From the NCBI RefSeq assembly GCF_021502575.1, contig NZ_JAKFGN010000001.1, positions 1,054,001-1,118,000 of the forward strand: DNA of 64,000 nt, read 5' to 3'. The translations under genes and the position numbers were made by a program. Origin of the DNA: Bradyrhizobium sp. G127 (GTDB lineage Bacteria > Pseudomonadota > Alphaproteobacteria > Rhizobiales > Xanthobacteraceae). Shown here piece after piece: positions 27,772 through 36,322 of this stretch. Position 1 is the first letter of the stretch, and every line of letters begins with the position of its first letter. The notes beneath the pieces were generated by a model, which was not told the origin of the DNA, ran no database searches, and saw only the letters and a list, made by a program, of their open reading frames with translations.

Positions 27772-28638
27772 TTATTTCCCACCATCCACGAAGCGCTTGA
27801 ATGCCTCCGCATAATCCGGATGCCAGCGCGATAATGCGGGCCGGTTCTCGATGATGTCGCCCGCCGCCCAGGCGATGCGCTTCTCGTCGAGCGCGCGCGG
27901 CACGTCGTTGTCCGGGCAGAGAATGTAGAAGTCGCCCTTCGCCAGAGAAGCGATCATGAACTCCACCGTCTGCTCTGCGGTCCACGCGCTCGCGGGCTTT
28001 TCGGTGCGGCCGCGCGCGGTCAGCCCGGTGAACACGAAGCCGGGGATCAGCAAATGCGCGCTGATCTCGCAGGCTTGTCCGTTTATTTGCGTGTTGCGCA
28101 GTTCATGCGCCAGCGCTTCGGTGAATGCCTTCACGCCGGCCTTGGCGACGTTGTAGGCCGGATCGCCCGGCGGCGTGGTGATGCCCTGCTTCGAGCCGGT
28201 GTTGATGATCAGCCCCGGCCGTCCGCGCGCGATCATCGAAGGCGCGAACACCTGCGCGCCGTGGATGATGCCCCACAGGTTGACGTTGAGCACGTGCTGC
28301 CACGCATTCGGCGGCCCGAACATCTGGCTGCCGGGCTGGATGCCCGCGTTGTTCATCAGCACGTCGGTGCCGCCGAACCGGCCGCGCACCGCAGCCTCCA
28401 GCCGTTCGATCTCGTTGCGATGGCTGACGTCGACGCCGAGCGACATGATGTCGGTGCTGCCGCCGGGCGCGACATAGGTCAGCAGTTCCGCCGCGCGGGC
28501 GAGCTTGTCGGCGTCGTGATCGGCGATGCAGACTTTCAGCCCGAGTCTGGCGAAATGGCTGGCGGCGGCAAGGCCGATGCCGGAAGCGCCGCCGGTAATG
28601 ACGGCGACGGAATTCGGAACGAGGGCAGGGTGGGACAA
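27772..28638 (-). CDS. Short-chain dehydrogenase/reductase
   Basis: 288 residues from a TTG at 28638 with an excellent GGAGGAATAGCC ribosome site; longer frames lack one. NAD(P) site TGGASGIGLAAASHFARLG; Asp in CIADHDADKL at the end of strand 2 suggests NAD(H) preference; NNAG motif MNNAGIQPGS; catalytic Ser (NTGSKQG) and YxxxK (AYNVAKAG) with the normal 13-residue spacing. Substrate unknown. Convergent with mbfA (6 nt between stops). Confidence 0.9.
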   Translation of the reverse strand: MSHPALVPNSVAVITGGASGIGLAAASHFARLGLKVCIADHDADKLARAAELLTYVAPGGSTDIMSLGVDVSHRNEIERLEAAVRGRFGGTDVLMNNAGIQPGSQMFGPPNAWQHVLNVNLWGIIHGAQVFAPSMIARGRPGLIINTGSKQGITTPPGDPAYNVAKAGVKAFTEALAHELRNTQINGQACEISAHLLIPGFVFTGLTARGRTEKPASAWTAEQTVEFMIASLAKGDFYILCPDNDVPRALDEKRIAWAAGDIIENRPALSRWHPDYAEAFKRFVDGGK

Positions 28639-28831
28639 GGCTATTCCTCCGCAAGGCGCCGGTGTCCGCGCGCGGACGGACAAGGCGCATTTTTATGAAA
28701 AGGCCCGTTGTGGGCTGTCCCGCGTCACGCGCCGCATGTCCGCGCCGATGAGCCGGGCTGATGCGCGCAGCGTAGCAGAGCGAACGTATCTCCGGTATGA
28801 CTCGTGGCTTCCTCTCGCACATGGTTTTGCA

Positions 28832-29749
28832 ATGCCTGTTCTGCGCCTGCTTCTGATCTGTGTCCTTGCGCTCACACCTGTTGCGGCGCGCGCCGCCACC
28901 CAGCCCCTCGACACCGCGCCGCGCATCGCGCTGTTCTCGGCGTTCGAGCCGGAATGGAAGGCGCTGGTCGCCATCGTGGAGCGGCCGGTTTCGCACCGGG
29001 AGAAGGGCGTCGAGTTCGTCACCGGCCGCGTCGAGGGCCATGACGTCGTGCTGGTGCTGTCCGGCGTCTCGATGGTCAACGCGGCGATGACGGCGCAGAT
29101 GGCGATCGACCGCTTCAACCTGCGTGCCATCCTGTTTTCGGGCATCGCGGGCGGCGTCGATCCCTCGCTCAACATCGGCGACGTGGTGGTGTCGGAGCGC
29201 TGGGGGCAATATCTCGAAACCATTCTGGCGCGGGAGACCCCGCAGGGCTTTCAGTTGCCGGCGTGGTCGAAGCAGGAGTTTCCGAACCACGGCATGATCT
29301 TTTCGCGCGGGGTCAGGGTGCCGCGCGAGGGCGTGGACAAGCCCGAGCGGCAGTTCTGGATTCCGGTGGACGCGCAACTGTTCGAGATCGCGCGCACGGC
29401 TACATCGGGGGTCGAGCTGAAACGCTGCGCGGCGGAGAAGGCCTGTCTCGTGCGCCCGCCAAAGGTGGTGGTCGGCGGCAACGGCGTGTCCGGCTCGGCA
29501 TTCGTGGACAACGCCGCGTTCCGGACCTGGGCGTTCGACACCTTCAAGGCCCAGGTGCTGGACATGGAAAGCGCCGCGGTCGCGCATGTGGCGACGACCA
29601 ACGGCGTGCCGTTTCTGGCGTTCCGCTCGCTGTCGGACCTCGCCGGCGGCGGCGCGGGCGAGAACGAGATGCAGACGTTCGAGAATCTGGCGTCGGAGAA
29701 TTCCGTCGCGGTGCTGCGGGCGTTTTTGAAGGCGATGGGGAAGGAGTGA
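28832..29749 (+). CDS. Exported nucleoside phosphorylase / MTAN-like protein
   Basis: 305 residues from ATG 28832. A signal peptide is clear (MPVLRLLLICVLALTPVAARA), so the enzyme is likely periplasmic. The phosphorylase-superfamily core shows ILFSGIAGGVDPSLNIGDVV and the purine/ribose site DMESAAVAHVATTNGVPFLA followed by FRSLSDLAGG, as in 5'-methylthioadenosine/S-adenosylhomocysteine nucleosidase. An exported version suggests scavenging of extracellular nucleosides. A ribosome site is weak, so the exact start is uncertain. Confidence 0.83.
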   Translation: MPVLRLLLICVLALTPVAARAATQPLDTAPRIALFSAFEPEWKALVAIVERPVSHREKGVEFVTGRVEGHDVVLVLSGVSMVNAAMTAQMAIDRFNLRAILFSGIAGGVDPSLNIGDVVVSERWGQYLETILARETPQGFQLPAWSKQEFPNHGMIFSRGVRVPREGVDKPERQFWIPVDAQLFEIARTATSGVELKRCAAEKACLVRPPKVVVGGNGVSGSAFVDNAAFRTWAFDTFKAQVLDMESAAVAHVATTNGVPFLAFRSLSDLAGGGAGENEMQTFENLASENSVAVLRAFLKAMGKE

Positions 29750-29869
29750 CGTGCGTTCGCGCCGGGTCTCGGCCTGTCTTTAAAAAGCAATGAAAGTAAG
29801 GCGTGGATGGCCGGGACAAGCCCTGCCATGACAGTGTAGAATCGCGGCCATATTGCAACGGAGTTCATG

Positions 29870-30673
29870 ATGCTCAGACTTCGCCTCGCCGTCATTCTTT
29901 CCACCCTCGCTCTCGCAGCTCCCGCATACGCTGCCCGCTGCGGCGGGGACTTCAACACCTTCGTCGCGGCGATGTCGCAGGAAGCATCTGCTGCGGGGAT
30001 TTCACAAAGCGTAATTTCGCAGGCGTTCTCAGGTGTGACGCAGGACCCCGCGGTGCTGTCGTTCGACCGCCGCCAGCGCGGCACCTTCAACAAGACCTTC
30101 GAGCAGTATGTCTCCACCCGCGTCGGGCCCGGCCGCATTAACGGTGGCAAGGCGATGATGCAGCGTCATGCTTCTTTGCTGGCGCGGATCGAGCAGCGCT
30201 TCGGCGTGCCGAAGGAGATCGTGGTCGCGATCTGGGGACTGGAGTCGGATTTCGGCAAGGGAGATATCGGAAAAATGCCGGTGATCCGCACGCTGACGAC
30301 CATGGCGCATGACTGCCGCCGCACCGAACTGTTCCAGGGCGAGTTGATCGCGGCGCTCAAGATCCTCCAGCGCGGCGATCTTCCGCAACGCGACCTGATT
30401 GGCGCCTATGCCGGCGAACTCGGCCAGACCCAGTTCCTGCCATCGTCCTATATCAAGTATGGCGTCGACTTCGACGGCAACGGCCATGTCGACCTGCGCC
30501 ACAGCGTGCCGGACGTGCTGGCCTCCACCGCCAATCTGTTGAAGACCGCGGGCTTCCGGGGCGGGCAGCCTTACGGCGAAGGCACCGCGAACTTCGAGGC
30601 GATGCGCGAATGGAACCGCGCCACTATCTATCGCAAGACGATCGGCTATTTCGCGGACCAACTGGCGCGGTGA
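29870..30673 (+). CDS. MltB-type lytic murein transglycosylase
   Basis: 267 residues from ATG 29870, which is better spaced from GGAG than the ATG at 29867. A signal peptide (LRLAVILSTLALAAPAYAA) precedes the SLT_2/MltB catalytic domain: FDRRQRGTFNKTFEQYVSTR, catalytic Glu in VVAIWGLESDFGK, LQRGDLPQRDLIGAYAGELG, and QTQFLPSSYIKYGVDFDGNG. It cleaves the MurNAc-GlcNAc bond of peptidoglycan in the periplasm. Unlike the paralogue at 49763 it lacks a peptidoglycan-binding tail. Confidence 0.92.
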   Translation: MLRLRLAVILSTLALAAPAYAARCGGDFNTFVAAMSQEASAAGISQSVISQAFSGVTQDPAVLSFDRRQRGTFNKTFEQYVSTRVGPGRINGGKAMMQRHASLLARIEQRFGVPKEIVVAIWGLESDFGKGDIGKMPVIRTLTTMAHDCRRTELFQGELIAALKILQRGDLPQRDLIGAYAGELGQTQFLPSSYIKYGVDFDGNGHVDLRHSVPDVLASTANLLKTAGFRGGQPYGEGTANFEAMREWNRATIYRKTIGYFADQLAR

Positions 30674-30725
30674 GGGCGGTTTTTCCGCCGTCGCGATGCG
30701 ATTGAAATCGGCGCGAATCCAAACG

Positions 30726-30863
30726 CCGGTCGTCCCCGCGAAGGCGGGGACCCACCCATACTCCCCTGCGTCCTGGATCGAACGGCGATGCTGGAGCAAC
30801 TCTCCCGTCGCCGCCGTAATGTTCGGTGGTTATGGATCCCCGCTTTCGCGGGGATGACCGGGA
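30726..30863. repeat. Long inverted REP-like element
   Basis: The outer arms are GGTCGTCCCCGCGAAGGCGG... near 30728 and ...CCGCTTTCGCGGGGATGACC near 30838-30857. Each arm is itself a hairpin (CCCCGC...GCGGGG). The variable middle contains no gene. It is a typical dispersed palindrome of the group, lying between convergent genes. Confidence 0.6.
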
Positions 30864-30884
30864 GAGATCGCGTTTCTCGCCACC

Positions 30885-31358
30885 TCACATCGTCTTCGCC
30901 CACGCCACAAGCTGATCGAGCGCGGTGCCCCAGCCTGAGTGGAAGCCCATCTCCTCGTGGGACTTCTTTCCGGCCTCATCCTTGTGAATCGCGGTCGCGG
31001 TGTATCTGGTGCCGCCCTTGACCGGCTCGATGTCGATGACGCCGGTGAAGAAGCCGTTGTCCTTCGGACGAAAACCCGGCGCCAGACAATCGGTGAAGAC
31101 CAGCCGGCGGTTCGGAACGACCTCGAGGTAACAGCCGGCATTGTCCATGTCCTGGCCTTCGGGCGAGCGCATCACGGTGCGGAAAATGCCGCCGGGGCGC
31201 AGGTCGATCTCGCAGTCCACCGTCTTCCACGGCGCGGGTGTGAACCATTTCATCAGATGCTGCGGCTCGGTCCATGCCTTCCAGACCAGTTCGGGCGGCA
31301 CATCCACCACGCGTTCGAGAACGAGGTCGAGTTTGGGATCGATTTTGTACGCGATCAC
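30885..31358 (-). CDS. SRPBCC (AHSA1-like) domain protein
   Basis: 157 residues from a GTG at 31358 whose GTGA overlaps the upstream ArsR stop, a clear coupled start. Motifs: [54 protein letters not shown], and [19 protein letters not shown]. It is less similar to the SRPBCC pair at 12.9-13.8 kb than those are to each other. Probably a small-ligand-binding or enzymatic cytoplasmic protein. Confidence 0.87.
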   Translation of the reverse strand: MIAYKIDPKLDLVLERVVDVPPELVWKAWTEPQHLMKWFTPAPWKTVDCEIDLRPGGIFRTVMRSPEGQDMDNAGCYLEVVPNRRLVFTDCLAPGFRPKDNGFFTGVIDIEPVKGGTRYTATAIHKDEAGKKSHEEMGFHSGWGTALDQLVAWAKTM

Positions 31359-31699
31359 TTGCGTTTCTCCGTGGCGTTGAGCTGTTTCAGATAATCGTCG
31401 AGCTGGTCGAGCCGCTTGATCCAGAGCGTGCGCTGCGTGCCGATCCAGCCTTCGGCGTCTTCGAGCGGCTTCGGCCGGAGCTGGCAGGTCCGCACCCGGC
31501 CGACTTTCTTCGAGCGGACCAGGCCGCATTGCTCCAGCACCTTGAGATGCTGCAGGAATGTCGGCAGCGCCATGTCGAACGGCTGCGCCAGATCGCTGAC
31601 CGTCGCCGGACCCTGGCTGAGCGTGGCCAGCACCGCGCGGCGGGTGGGGTCGGCGAGGGCGTGGAACGTGTCGTCAAGACGGTTTTGAAGGTTAGCCAT
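31355..31699 (-). CDS. ArsR-family repressor of the second SRPBCC operon
   Basis: 114 residues from ATG 31699. Winged helix: [20 protein letters not shown], recognition helix [20 protein letters not shown], wing [14 protein letters not shown]. As in the 14.1-kb paralogue, the ATG lies about 7 nt after the predicted -10 box with no ribosome site, so a leaderless transcript is likely. It is followed by a translationally coupled SRPBCC gene. Confidence 0.88.
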   Translation of the reverse strand: MANLQNRLDDTFHALADPTRRAVLATLSQGPATVSDLAQPFDMALPTFLQHLKVLEQCGLVRSKKVGRVRTCQLRPKPLEDAEGWIGTQRTLWIKRLDQLDDYLKQLNATEKRK

Positions 31700-31703
31700 C
31701 TGA

Positions 31704-31734
31704 CTAACTATATCAGCGCGAATGGTTAGGTCAA
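31704..31734 (-). promoter_or_regulatory. Promoter and candidate operator of the second ArsR-SRPBCC operon
   Basis: Minus strand: TTGACC (31734-31729), 16-nt spacer, TATAGT (31712-31707), then 7 nt to the ATG. The inverted pair CTAAC (31704-31708) and GTTAG (31725-31729) overlaps both hexamers and may be the repressor site. The layout mirrors 14115-14144. Confidence 0.6.
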
Positions 31735-32027
31735 CGGCTAACTGTTGCGGGGCGCGGGCGCGGCGCCGCCTGACAGCGAGCGGCTCGAAATCCCGCACTG
31801 GAACAGCGGCTTGAAGCAGACATGAGCATGAAGTCGATTGGTGACGCCGTTCCGCAACGCGCGCGTCGCTGACGGCAGATGCGGGCCGCGCGGAAAGCGC
31901 AGGTGATGGACGAGAGAGGAATTATAAAAGGGAGAGAATGTCGGGCGCGAAACGCGCGGGCCGGGAGCAGGCTCAACCGGCAGCTCGGGCGAAGCAGCTC
32001 CGCCCGAGCCACTTCAAATGACTAAAA

Positions 32028-32102
32028 CTACTTCTTCTTGGCCTTCTTGACCTTTTTGGCCTTCTTGACCGTCTTCTTCGCCTTCTTGGCTTTCTTCGCC
32101 AT
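32028..32102 (-). CDS. Tiny lysine-rich peptide
   Basis: 24 residues, made almost only of Lys and Ala (MAKKAKKAKKT...), from ATG 32102 with GAGGG 6 nt upstream. Composition resembles histone H1-like C-terminal tails (KKAKK repeats), so nucleic-acid binding is a reasonable guess. Similar short Lys/Ala peptides are annotated in Bradyrhizobium-type genomes. No domain can be assigned. It is followed by non-coding DNA up to the ArsR operon. Confidence 0.6.
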   Translation of the reverse strand: MAKKAKKAKKTVKKAKKVKKAKKK

Positions 32103-32578
32103 AACATCCCTCACAGGGTTTGAGTTGACGTCAACGTCGTGAGGCATGCTCGGCGATGGGCCAGTGCGCAGCCTCGATTCCGATCCGAGCCGATTCGCTG
32201 AAATTTGTCGCCTGTTTTTCAGCGGTGTGCCGGATTGATGACGCCGCCGGGCATTTTTCCTGTGGACGGAGGCTTTCACGCGCTCAGGGTTAACACGCGG
32301 CAAAGTGTTTCGCTTTGCCTTCGCGTTGGCGCGAGGTGGAGGTGAACGGCATTCGGGTTCCATGCGTGCCGGTGATCTTCATCAATTCACAACCACGGCG
32401 CGGTTTATCCCGTCGCGGTCAGACTCCGTTAAGCGCGCGTCTGACAGGATGCGGCTAGCTTCGGGGGAGGCAGATTCCGCAAGGATGCGGCGTCGGAGAG
32501 CGGGCAGATGGATCGGGCGATGACCAGTTGCAGGACCAGGGCAGAAGACGCGGGCAGCCGCGCACCCTGGATTCGTCC
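32103..32578. other. Intergenic region without recognisable genes
   Basis: About 475 bp between the tiny lysine-rich gene and the diguanylate cyclase. It should contain divergent promoters. I see no convincing coding frame, RNA or repeat. Confidence 0.5.
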
Positions 32579-33793
32579 ATGCTGAGTGTCCCCACGCTCT
32601 GGATCGTGTTCGTCATCAACTTCGTCGCGCTCGGGACGGTGTGGATCTACGTCGCCCGCAGCTATCCCAATCTCGACGCCGCGCGGTTCTGGGCCGCATC
32701 GGCCTTTTTCGCGGCGCTTGGCGCCGCCGTCGCCATGACGCGCGGCTTCCTCGATCCGCAAACGCCCGCCCTGATGCTGATTCCGCTTCTGCTCGGCGGC
32801 TCGCTGCTGGTTCTCGCGGTCTGCCTTGCCGCCATGGGCATCCGGCGGTTTTTCGGCGCGCCGGTGTCGTGGCGCTCGACGTTTGTGTTCCTCGGCATCA
32901 ACGTCGCGGGCTTGTCCTATTTCGTCTGGCAGGACAACATGACGATGCGCATCCTGATCTATTCGGGATGCCAGGCGGTGCCGGTCGCGATGACGCTGCC
33001 GCTGCTGCTGTCCCGCCGCAACGGACGCACGCAGCCCGGCGCGCGACTGACGGCTTCGATCGCGATCCTGATGATCGCGGTCTACGTGATGCGTTCGATC
33101 GCGGCGCTGCTGAACATCGGCGGCCCGGTCTCGCTGATCGACTTCAACCAGTTCCAGGCGGCGCTGATCCTCAGTCTGGTGTTCCTGTCGATGATGTGGA
33201 ACTGCGGCTTCCTGCTGATGGGGATCGACCGGCTGCGCGCCGAAGTCGCCGATCTGGCGATGTTCGACGACCTCACCGGCGCGGCCAACCGCCGCCAGTT
33301 GCTGGTGCGGCTCGACGAAGAATGCGCGCGCTCGAACCGGTCGGGCGAGGCTTTCGCCGTGCTGATGATCGATCTCGACGGCTTCAAGGACATCAACGAC
33401 GCCAACGGCCATGCCGCCGGAGACGAATGCCTGCGGCTGTTCACCCGCGCCGCGCAAAGCCGGCTGCGCAAGGGGGATCTGCTGGCGCGGATGGGCGGCG
33501 ACGAATTCTGCGTGGTGCTGCCGTCGACCACGCTGCGCGAAGGCGCGATGGTCGCCCGCCATGTGCTGGAAGCCTGCCAGAACGAGGCCGTGCAATGGAA
33601 CGGCGCGCCGCTGGCGCTGTCCGCCTCCATCGGCGTCGCGCAGTGGCGGCCCGAGATCGCCCTGCATTCGGAACGGCTGATCGCGGCTGCCGACCGGGCG
33701 CTCTACATGGCCAAGAACGACGGCAAGAACGGCTATGCGGTGTTCGACGCGACACCGCTGGAAGCCGAACCGGTGCTGCGCAAATCGGCCTGA
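32579..33793 (+). CDS. Membrane-bound diguanylate cyclase (GGDEF)
   Basis: 404 residues from ATG 32579. Six hydrophobic segments cover residues 1-205 and form an uncharacterised membrane sensor. The GGDEF domain (about 220-390) has FDDLTGAANRRQL, VLMIDLDGFKDINDANGHAAGDE, and an intact active site RMGGDEF. An inhibitory I-site RxxD (RKGD) sits five residues before it, indicating product feedback. Synthesises cyclic di-GMP. No EAL domain. It is monocistronic. Confidence 0.93.
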   Translation: MLSVPTLWIVFVINFVALGTVWIYVARSYPNLDAARFWAASAFFAALGAAVAMTRGFLDPQTPALMLIPLLLGGSLLVLAVCLAAMGIRRFFGAPVSWRSTFVFLGINVAGLSYFVWQDNMTMRILIYSGCQAVPVAMTLPLLLSRRNGRTQPGARLTASIAILMIAVYVMRSIAALLNIGGPVSLIDFNQFQAALILSLVFLSMMWNCGFLLMGIDRLRAEVADLAMFDDLTGAANRRQLLVRLDEECARSNRSGEAFAVLMIDLDGFKDINDANGHAAGDECLRLFTRAAQSRLRKGDLLARMGGDEFCVVLPSTTLREGAMVARHVLEACQNEAVQWNGAPLALSASIGVAQWRPEIALHSERLIAAADRALYMAKNDGKNGYAVFDATPLEAEPVLRKSA

Positions 33794-33840
33794 CCCTCAG
33801 GACAGCCGAGGCGCAATGCGCCCCGGCCGCTGACAAACAG

Positions 33841-34080
33841 CTATTTCTCTTCCTCGAACGTCACCGCGACATCGGCATTGGCCGACAGCCGCACCTTGTT
33901 GCCTTCGACGCCGGCCACCAGCCCCTGATCGATATAGTGATGATGGCCCTTGTGGCTGCCTTCGCCGCTGTCGGCCCTGGTCAGCTTGATCCGTCCGCCT
34001 TCGAGGCGATCGACCGTGCCGACATGCACGCCGTCGGCGCCGATGACTTCCATGTGCTCCTTGATGGCATTCGCGCTCAT
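33841..34080 (-). CDS. DUF2171 small protein
   Basis: 79 residues from ATG 34080 with AAGGA 6 nt upstream. DUF2171 pattern: IKEHMEVIGADGVHVGTVDR, GRIKLTRADS, HHHYIDQGLVAGVEGNKVRL. A small beta-barrel-like, PRC-barrel-related protein of unknown function common in Rhizobiales. It has a cluster of histidines (residues 44-50). Confidence 0.82.
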   Translation of the reverse strand: MSANAIKEHMEVIGADGVHVGTVDRLEGGRIKLTRADSGEGSHKGHHHYIDQGLVAGVEGNKVRLSANADVAVTFEEEK

Positions 34081-34276
34081 GCAATGTCCTTTCGTGACAA
34101 TGTGACCCATTTCTTTGGCGATCTGCTCTTTGGTGACCTGCCTTAACGCGCGGGCGGCCAAAGCGTTCGGCGGGCCGCGGCGCTTTGCCGGCGCCGCACG
34201 CCAGATTGATGCGCGGTGTGCATCAGAATGGTGCTAGCGTCGTCGGCGCGAGATGGTTCGGCAACAGGAGGACGCG

Positions 34277-34390
34277 ATGGCCAAAGGCAAGGACAAGGGC
34301 AACAAGGAAGCCAAGAAACCGAAAGCGGACAAGAACGCGCCGAAGGGTGCGGGCTCCAGCTATCAGCAGAGCAAGGGCGGCAAGAAGTAG
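34277..34390 (+). CDS. Small lysine/glycine-rich protein
   Basis: 37 residues from ATG 34277 with a strong AGGAGG 5-6 nt upstream and an intrinsic terminator right after the stop, so the unit is complete. The sequence starts MAKGKDKGNKEAKKPKADKN and ends in SSYQQSKGGKK. Highly charged and probably disordered; I recognise no domain. The signals argue for a real gene. Confidence 0.65.
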   Translation: MAKGKDKGNKEAKKPKADKNAPKGAGSSYQQSKGGKK

Positions 34391-34422
34391 CGCGCCCGCC
34401 TCGCATTCCACGGCAAGACACC

Positions 34423-34452
34423 ATCGCCGGGCCGCAGGGTCCGGCGATTTTT
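34423..34452 (+). terminator. Intrinsic terminator of the small Lys-rich gene
   Basis: ATCGCCGG (34423-34430), GCCGCAGGGT loop, CCGGCGAT (34441-34448) followed by a T run to 34452. Confidence 0.8.
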
Positions 34453-34483
34453 CATGCCGCGCCGTGAGCGGGTGCGCATCGCG

Positions 34484-34708
34484 TCAGTCGAACCAGTCGG
34501 TGCCGGTGCGCGATTGCCGTCCGCGCGACCGGCCGTTGGTCACCGCCTTGAACATCTCGCACAGTTCGTATTCCAGGAATTCGTTGGCGAGGATCAGCGC
34601 GCGCACGGTGCTGCGCAGGTCGCCGCCGCATGCCGCGATGGCCTGATCGGCGGCAATATCCAGCCGCTCCGATTCCGACTGCGGGTCGGAGGCGAGATTG
34701 TCCAACAT
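34484..34708 (-). CDS. Conserved-type small hypothetical protein
   Basis: 74 residues from ATG 34708 (MLDNLASDPQSESERLDIAA). Mostly helical and acidic in the first half with a basic C-terminal tail (NGRSRGRQSRTGTDWFD). No family recognised. The ribosome site is weak. The stop lies 31 nt beyond the terminator of the neighbouring small gene. A real gene is likely but not certain. Confidence 0.5.
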   Translation of the reverse strand: MLDNLASDPQSESERLDIAADQAIAACGGDLRSTVRALILANEFLEYELCEMFKAVTNGRSRGRQSRTGTDWFD

Positions 34709-34869
34709 GGCGATGGTCCGTATTAATGTGTGGCGCGCATGTTCTCTTTTTGTTCTAGTCACGTCAAGAGAACAATTTCTCTCTCCCGCAAAACATCCGG
34801 TGCGCATGCGCCAAACTCAACGCGCCGCGTGCACGCGAATGAAACCGGCAGCGACGATCACGGCACGAA

Positions 34870-34897
34870 AAAAGCCCGGAGCGTGATCCGGGCTTTT
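34870..34897. terminator. Bidirectional terminator downstream of the exported Tyr-rich protein
   Basis: AAAAGCCCGGA (34870-34880), GCGTGA loop, TCCGGGCTTTT (34887-34897). Preceded and followed by A/T runs. It serves the minus-strand gene at 34926-35249. Confidence 0.8.
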
Positions 34898-34925
34898 CGC
34901 GTCGTCCGCTGTTACCGGGGCGCGG

Positions 34926-35249
34926 TTACCACGGATTGTAAGGATTCATATCGACCGGGTTCGGGTCGTTGCTGTGATTGCGCTGATAGCTGCGCTGGCG
35001 ATAGTAGCCCGGTCCGTAATAGGCGGGCTCGGCATAGCCATAGCTCGGCTCGCTGTAATACGTCGGGCCGCCGTAATAGGCCGGGCCGCCATAGGAGTTG
35101 TACGAGTTTGCGGCAACGCCGGCTGCGATCGCGCCGGCGGCAATGCCGAGACCGATGGCGGCAGCGTTACGGCCGCCGCGCGCTTCGGCGGGGGCGGAAA
35201 TCGCGGCGATCGTCGCGACAGTCGCGAGGGCAATGACCATTTTTTTCAT
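34926..35249 (-). CDS. Small exported Gly/Tyr/Pro-rich protein
   Basis: 107 residues from ATG 35249. A signal peptide (MKKMVIALATVATIAAISAP, cleaved around AEA) is followed by a glycine/alanine helix (IGLGIAAGAIAAGVAANSYN) and a Tyr-Gly-Pro-rich tail (YYGGPTYYSEPSYGYAEPAY). The glycine-zipper-like stretch suggests association with the outer membrane or cell surface. Typical of Rhizobiales exported proteins of unknown role. Followed by a strong terminator. Confidence 0.75.
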   Translation of the reverse strand: MKKMVIALATVATIAAISAPAEARGGRNAAAIGLGIAAGAIAAGVAANSYNSYGGPAYYGGPTYYSEPSYGYAEPAYYGPGYYRQRSYQRNHSNDPNPVDMNPYNPW

Positions 35250-35411
35250 GACCGATCCTTTCAAATGACTGCCGGATCAATCGATCAGCGCCGCAAATGT
35301 TCCGCAGCGGCGCCGCCGCTGCCGCGCGCGCCGCAAAATAAACTGTGCGCGCGTGGAACGAACCCGCCGCCCCGGTTTTGTCATTTTTTGACGGGGCAAG
35401 AGGGCTAACTC

Positions 35412-35507
35412 ATGAAGCTCATCGACAAGATCGCGGAAGACCGGCCGCTGCGTTACGCCTTCGCGGGGCTGGCGATCCTGTTTCTGTTCGGCATGGTCCT
35501 GAACTGA
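35412..35507 (+). CDS. Single-helix membrane micro-protein
   Basis: 31 residues from ATG 35412 (AGAGGG about 8 nt upstream). N-terminal charged segment MKLIDKIAEDRPLRY then one membrane helix AFAGLAILFLFGMVLN. No family recognised. It may be an inner-membrane micro-protein. Confidence 0.5.
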   Translation: MKLIDKIAEDRPLRYAFAGLAILFLFGMVLN

Positions 35508-35594
35508 CGGGTGCCGTCTCGCGCCGATGATGGCGTAGCCGAACGTGCGGCGCGTGGTGTAAACTGCTCCGGCTGAAAGTCCGGGGCGGGCGAC

Positions 35595-36275
35595 ATGACA
35601 TTCCTGATCGTTCTGGTGTGGGGCGTGATCGGCCTCGCCGTTGGCATGGTGACCGCGACCGAACTCGGCCCGCTGTTCGGCTTCCGCAACATGGAAGGCT
35701 CGTCGGCCATCTTCGGCGTGTTCACCGGCGCGCCGCTCGGGCTGATCTGCGGCGGGTTGTTCGGCTACCGGATGTCGGCGCGCTACCGCGAGGACCTTGC
35801 GAAGCGCAAACGGTTTTTCCTGCTCACGCTTGCCGGCGTCGCGGCGCTGATCGCGGGCGGCGTCGTGTTCGAGATGATCCGCACCCGCGACGACATTGTC
35901 TCGGGCGGCGGCGCGATGTGGCTCAACGCGCAGATCCGCCTGCCGCCGGGCACAGCCGCGCCGGGCAAGGACAAGACAATCGTGATCGAGCTGCGCAGCG
36001 ACAAGGAAACGCGCAAGTCGTCGCCCTACGGCGTGCCGGACTGGACCGTCAAGGACGGCCGCGCGCAGGCGTACTCAAGCGTCGAGGTCTATCGCGCCAC
36101 CGACCAGCGCACGCTGGCGGTGACCATCGGCGATGGCCCGACCTGGCTGTTCAGGCTGAAAGCCCCCGCGCGTCCGAAGACATATTCATACGAGGGCGAC
36201 TGGCAGAAGCCCGATGGCGTCGAAGGCGCGGCAAGCGGCGTCGGCGAGGGGATGGAAATCAAAGTGGCGATGTGA
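35595..36275 (+). CDS. Membrane-anchored hypothetical protein
   Basis: 226 residues. Three membrane helices (about residues 2-22, 36-56, 75-95), with a glycine-rich pattern in the first two, precede a soluble domain of about 130 residues rich in beta strands (IVIELRSDKETRKSSPYGVP, RTLAVTIGDGPTWLFRLKAP). No family recognised. Probably an inner-membrane protein with a periplasmic domain. It is the last native-composition gene before the AT-rich AIPR gene. Confidence 0.65.
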   Translation: MTFLIVLVWGVIGLAVGMVTATELGPLFGFRNMEGSSAIFGVFTGAPLGLICGGLFGYRMSARYREDLAKRKRFFLLTLAGVAALIAGGVVFEMIRTRDDIVSGGGAMWLNAQIRLPPGTAAPGKDKTIVIELRSDKETRKSSPYGVPDWTVKDGRAQAYSSVEVYRATDQRTLAVTIGDGPTWLFRLKAPARPKTYSYEGDWQKPDGVEGAASGVGEGMEIKVAM

Positions 36276-36322
36276 GCGCCTGACTTCCCCTATAATTTCG
36301 GAGTGATGCTCAATAAAAATCC

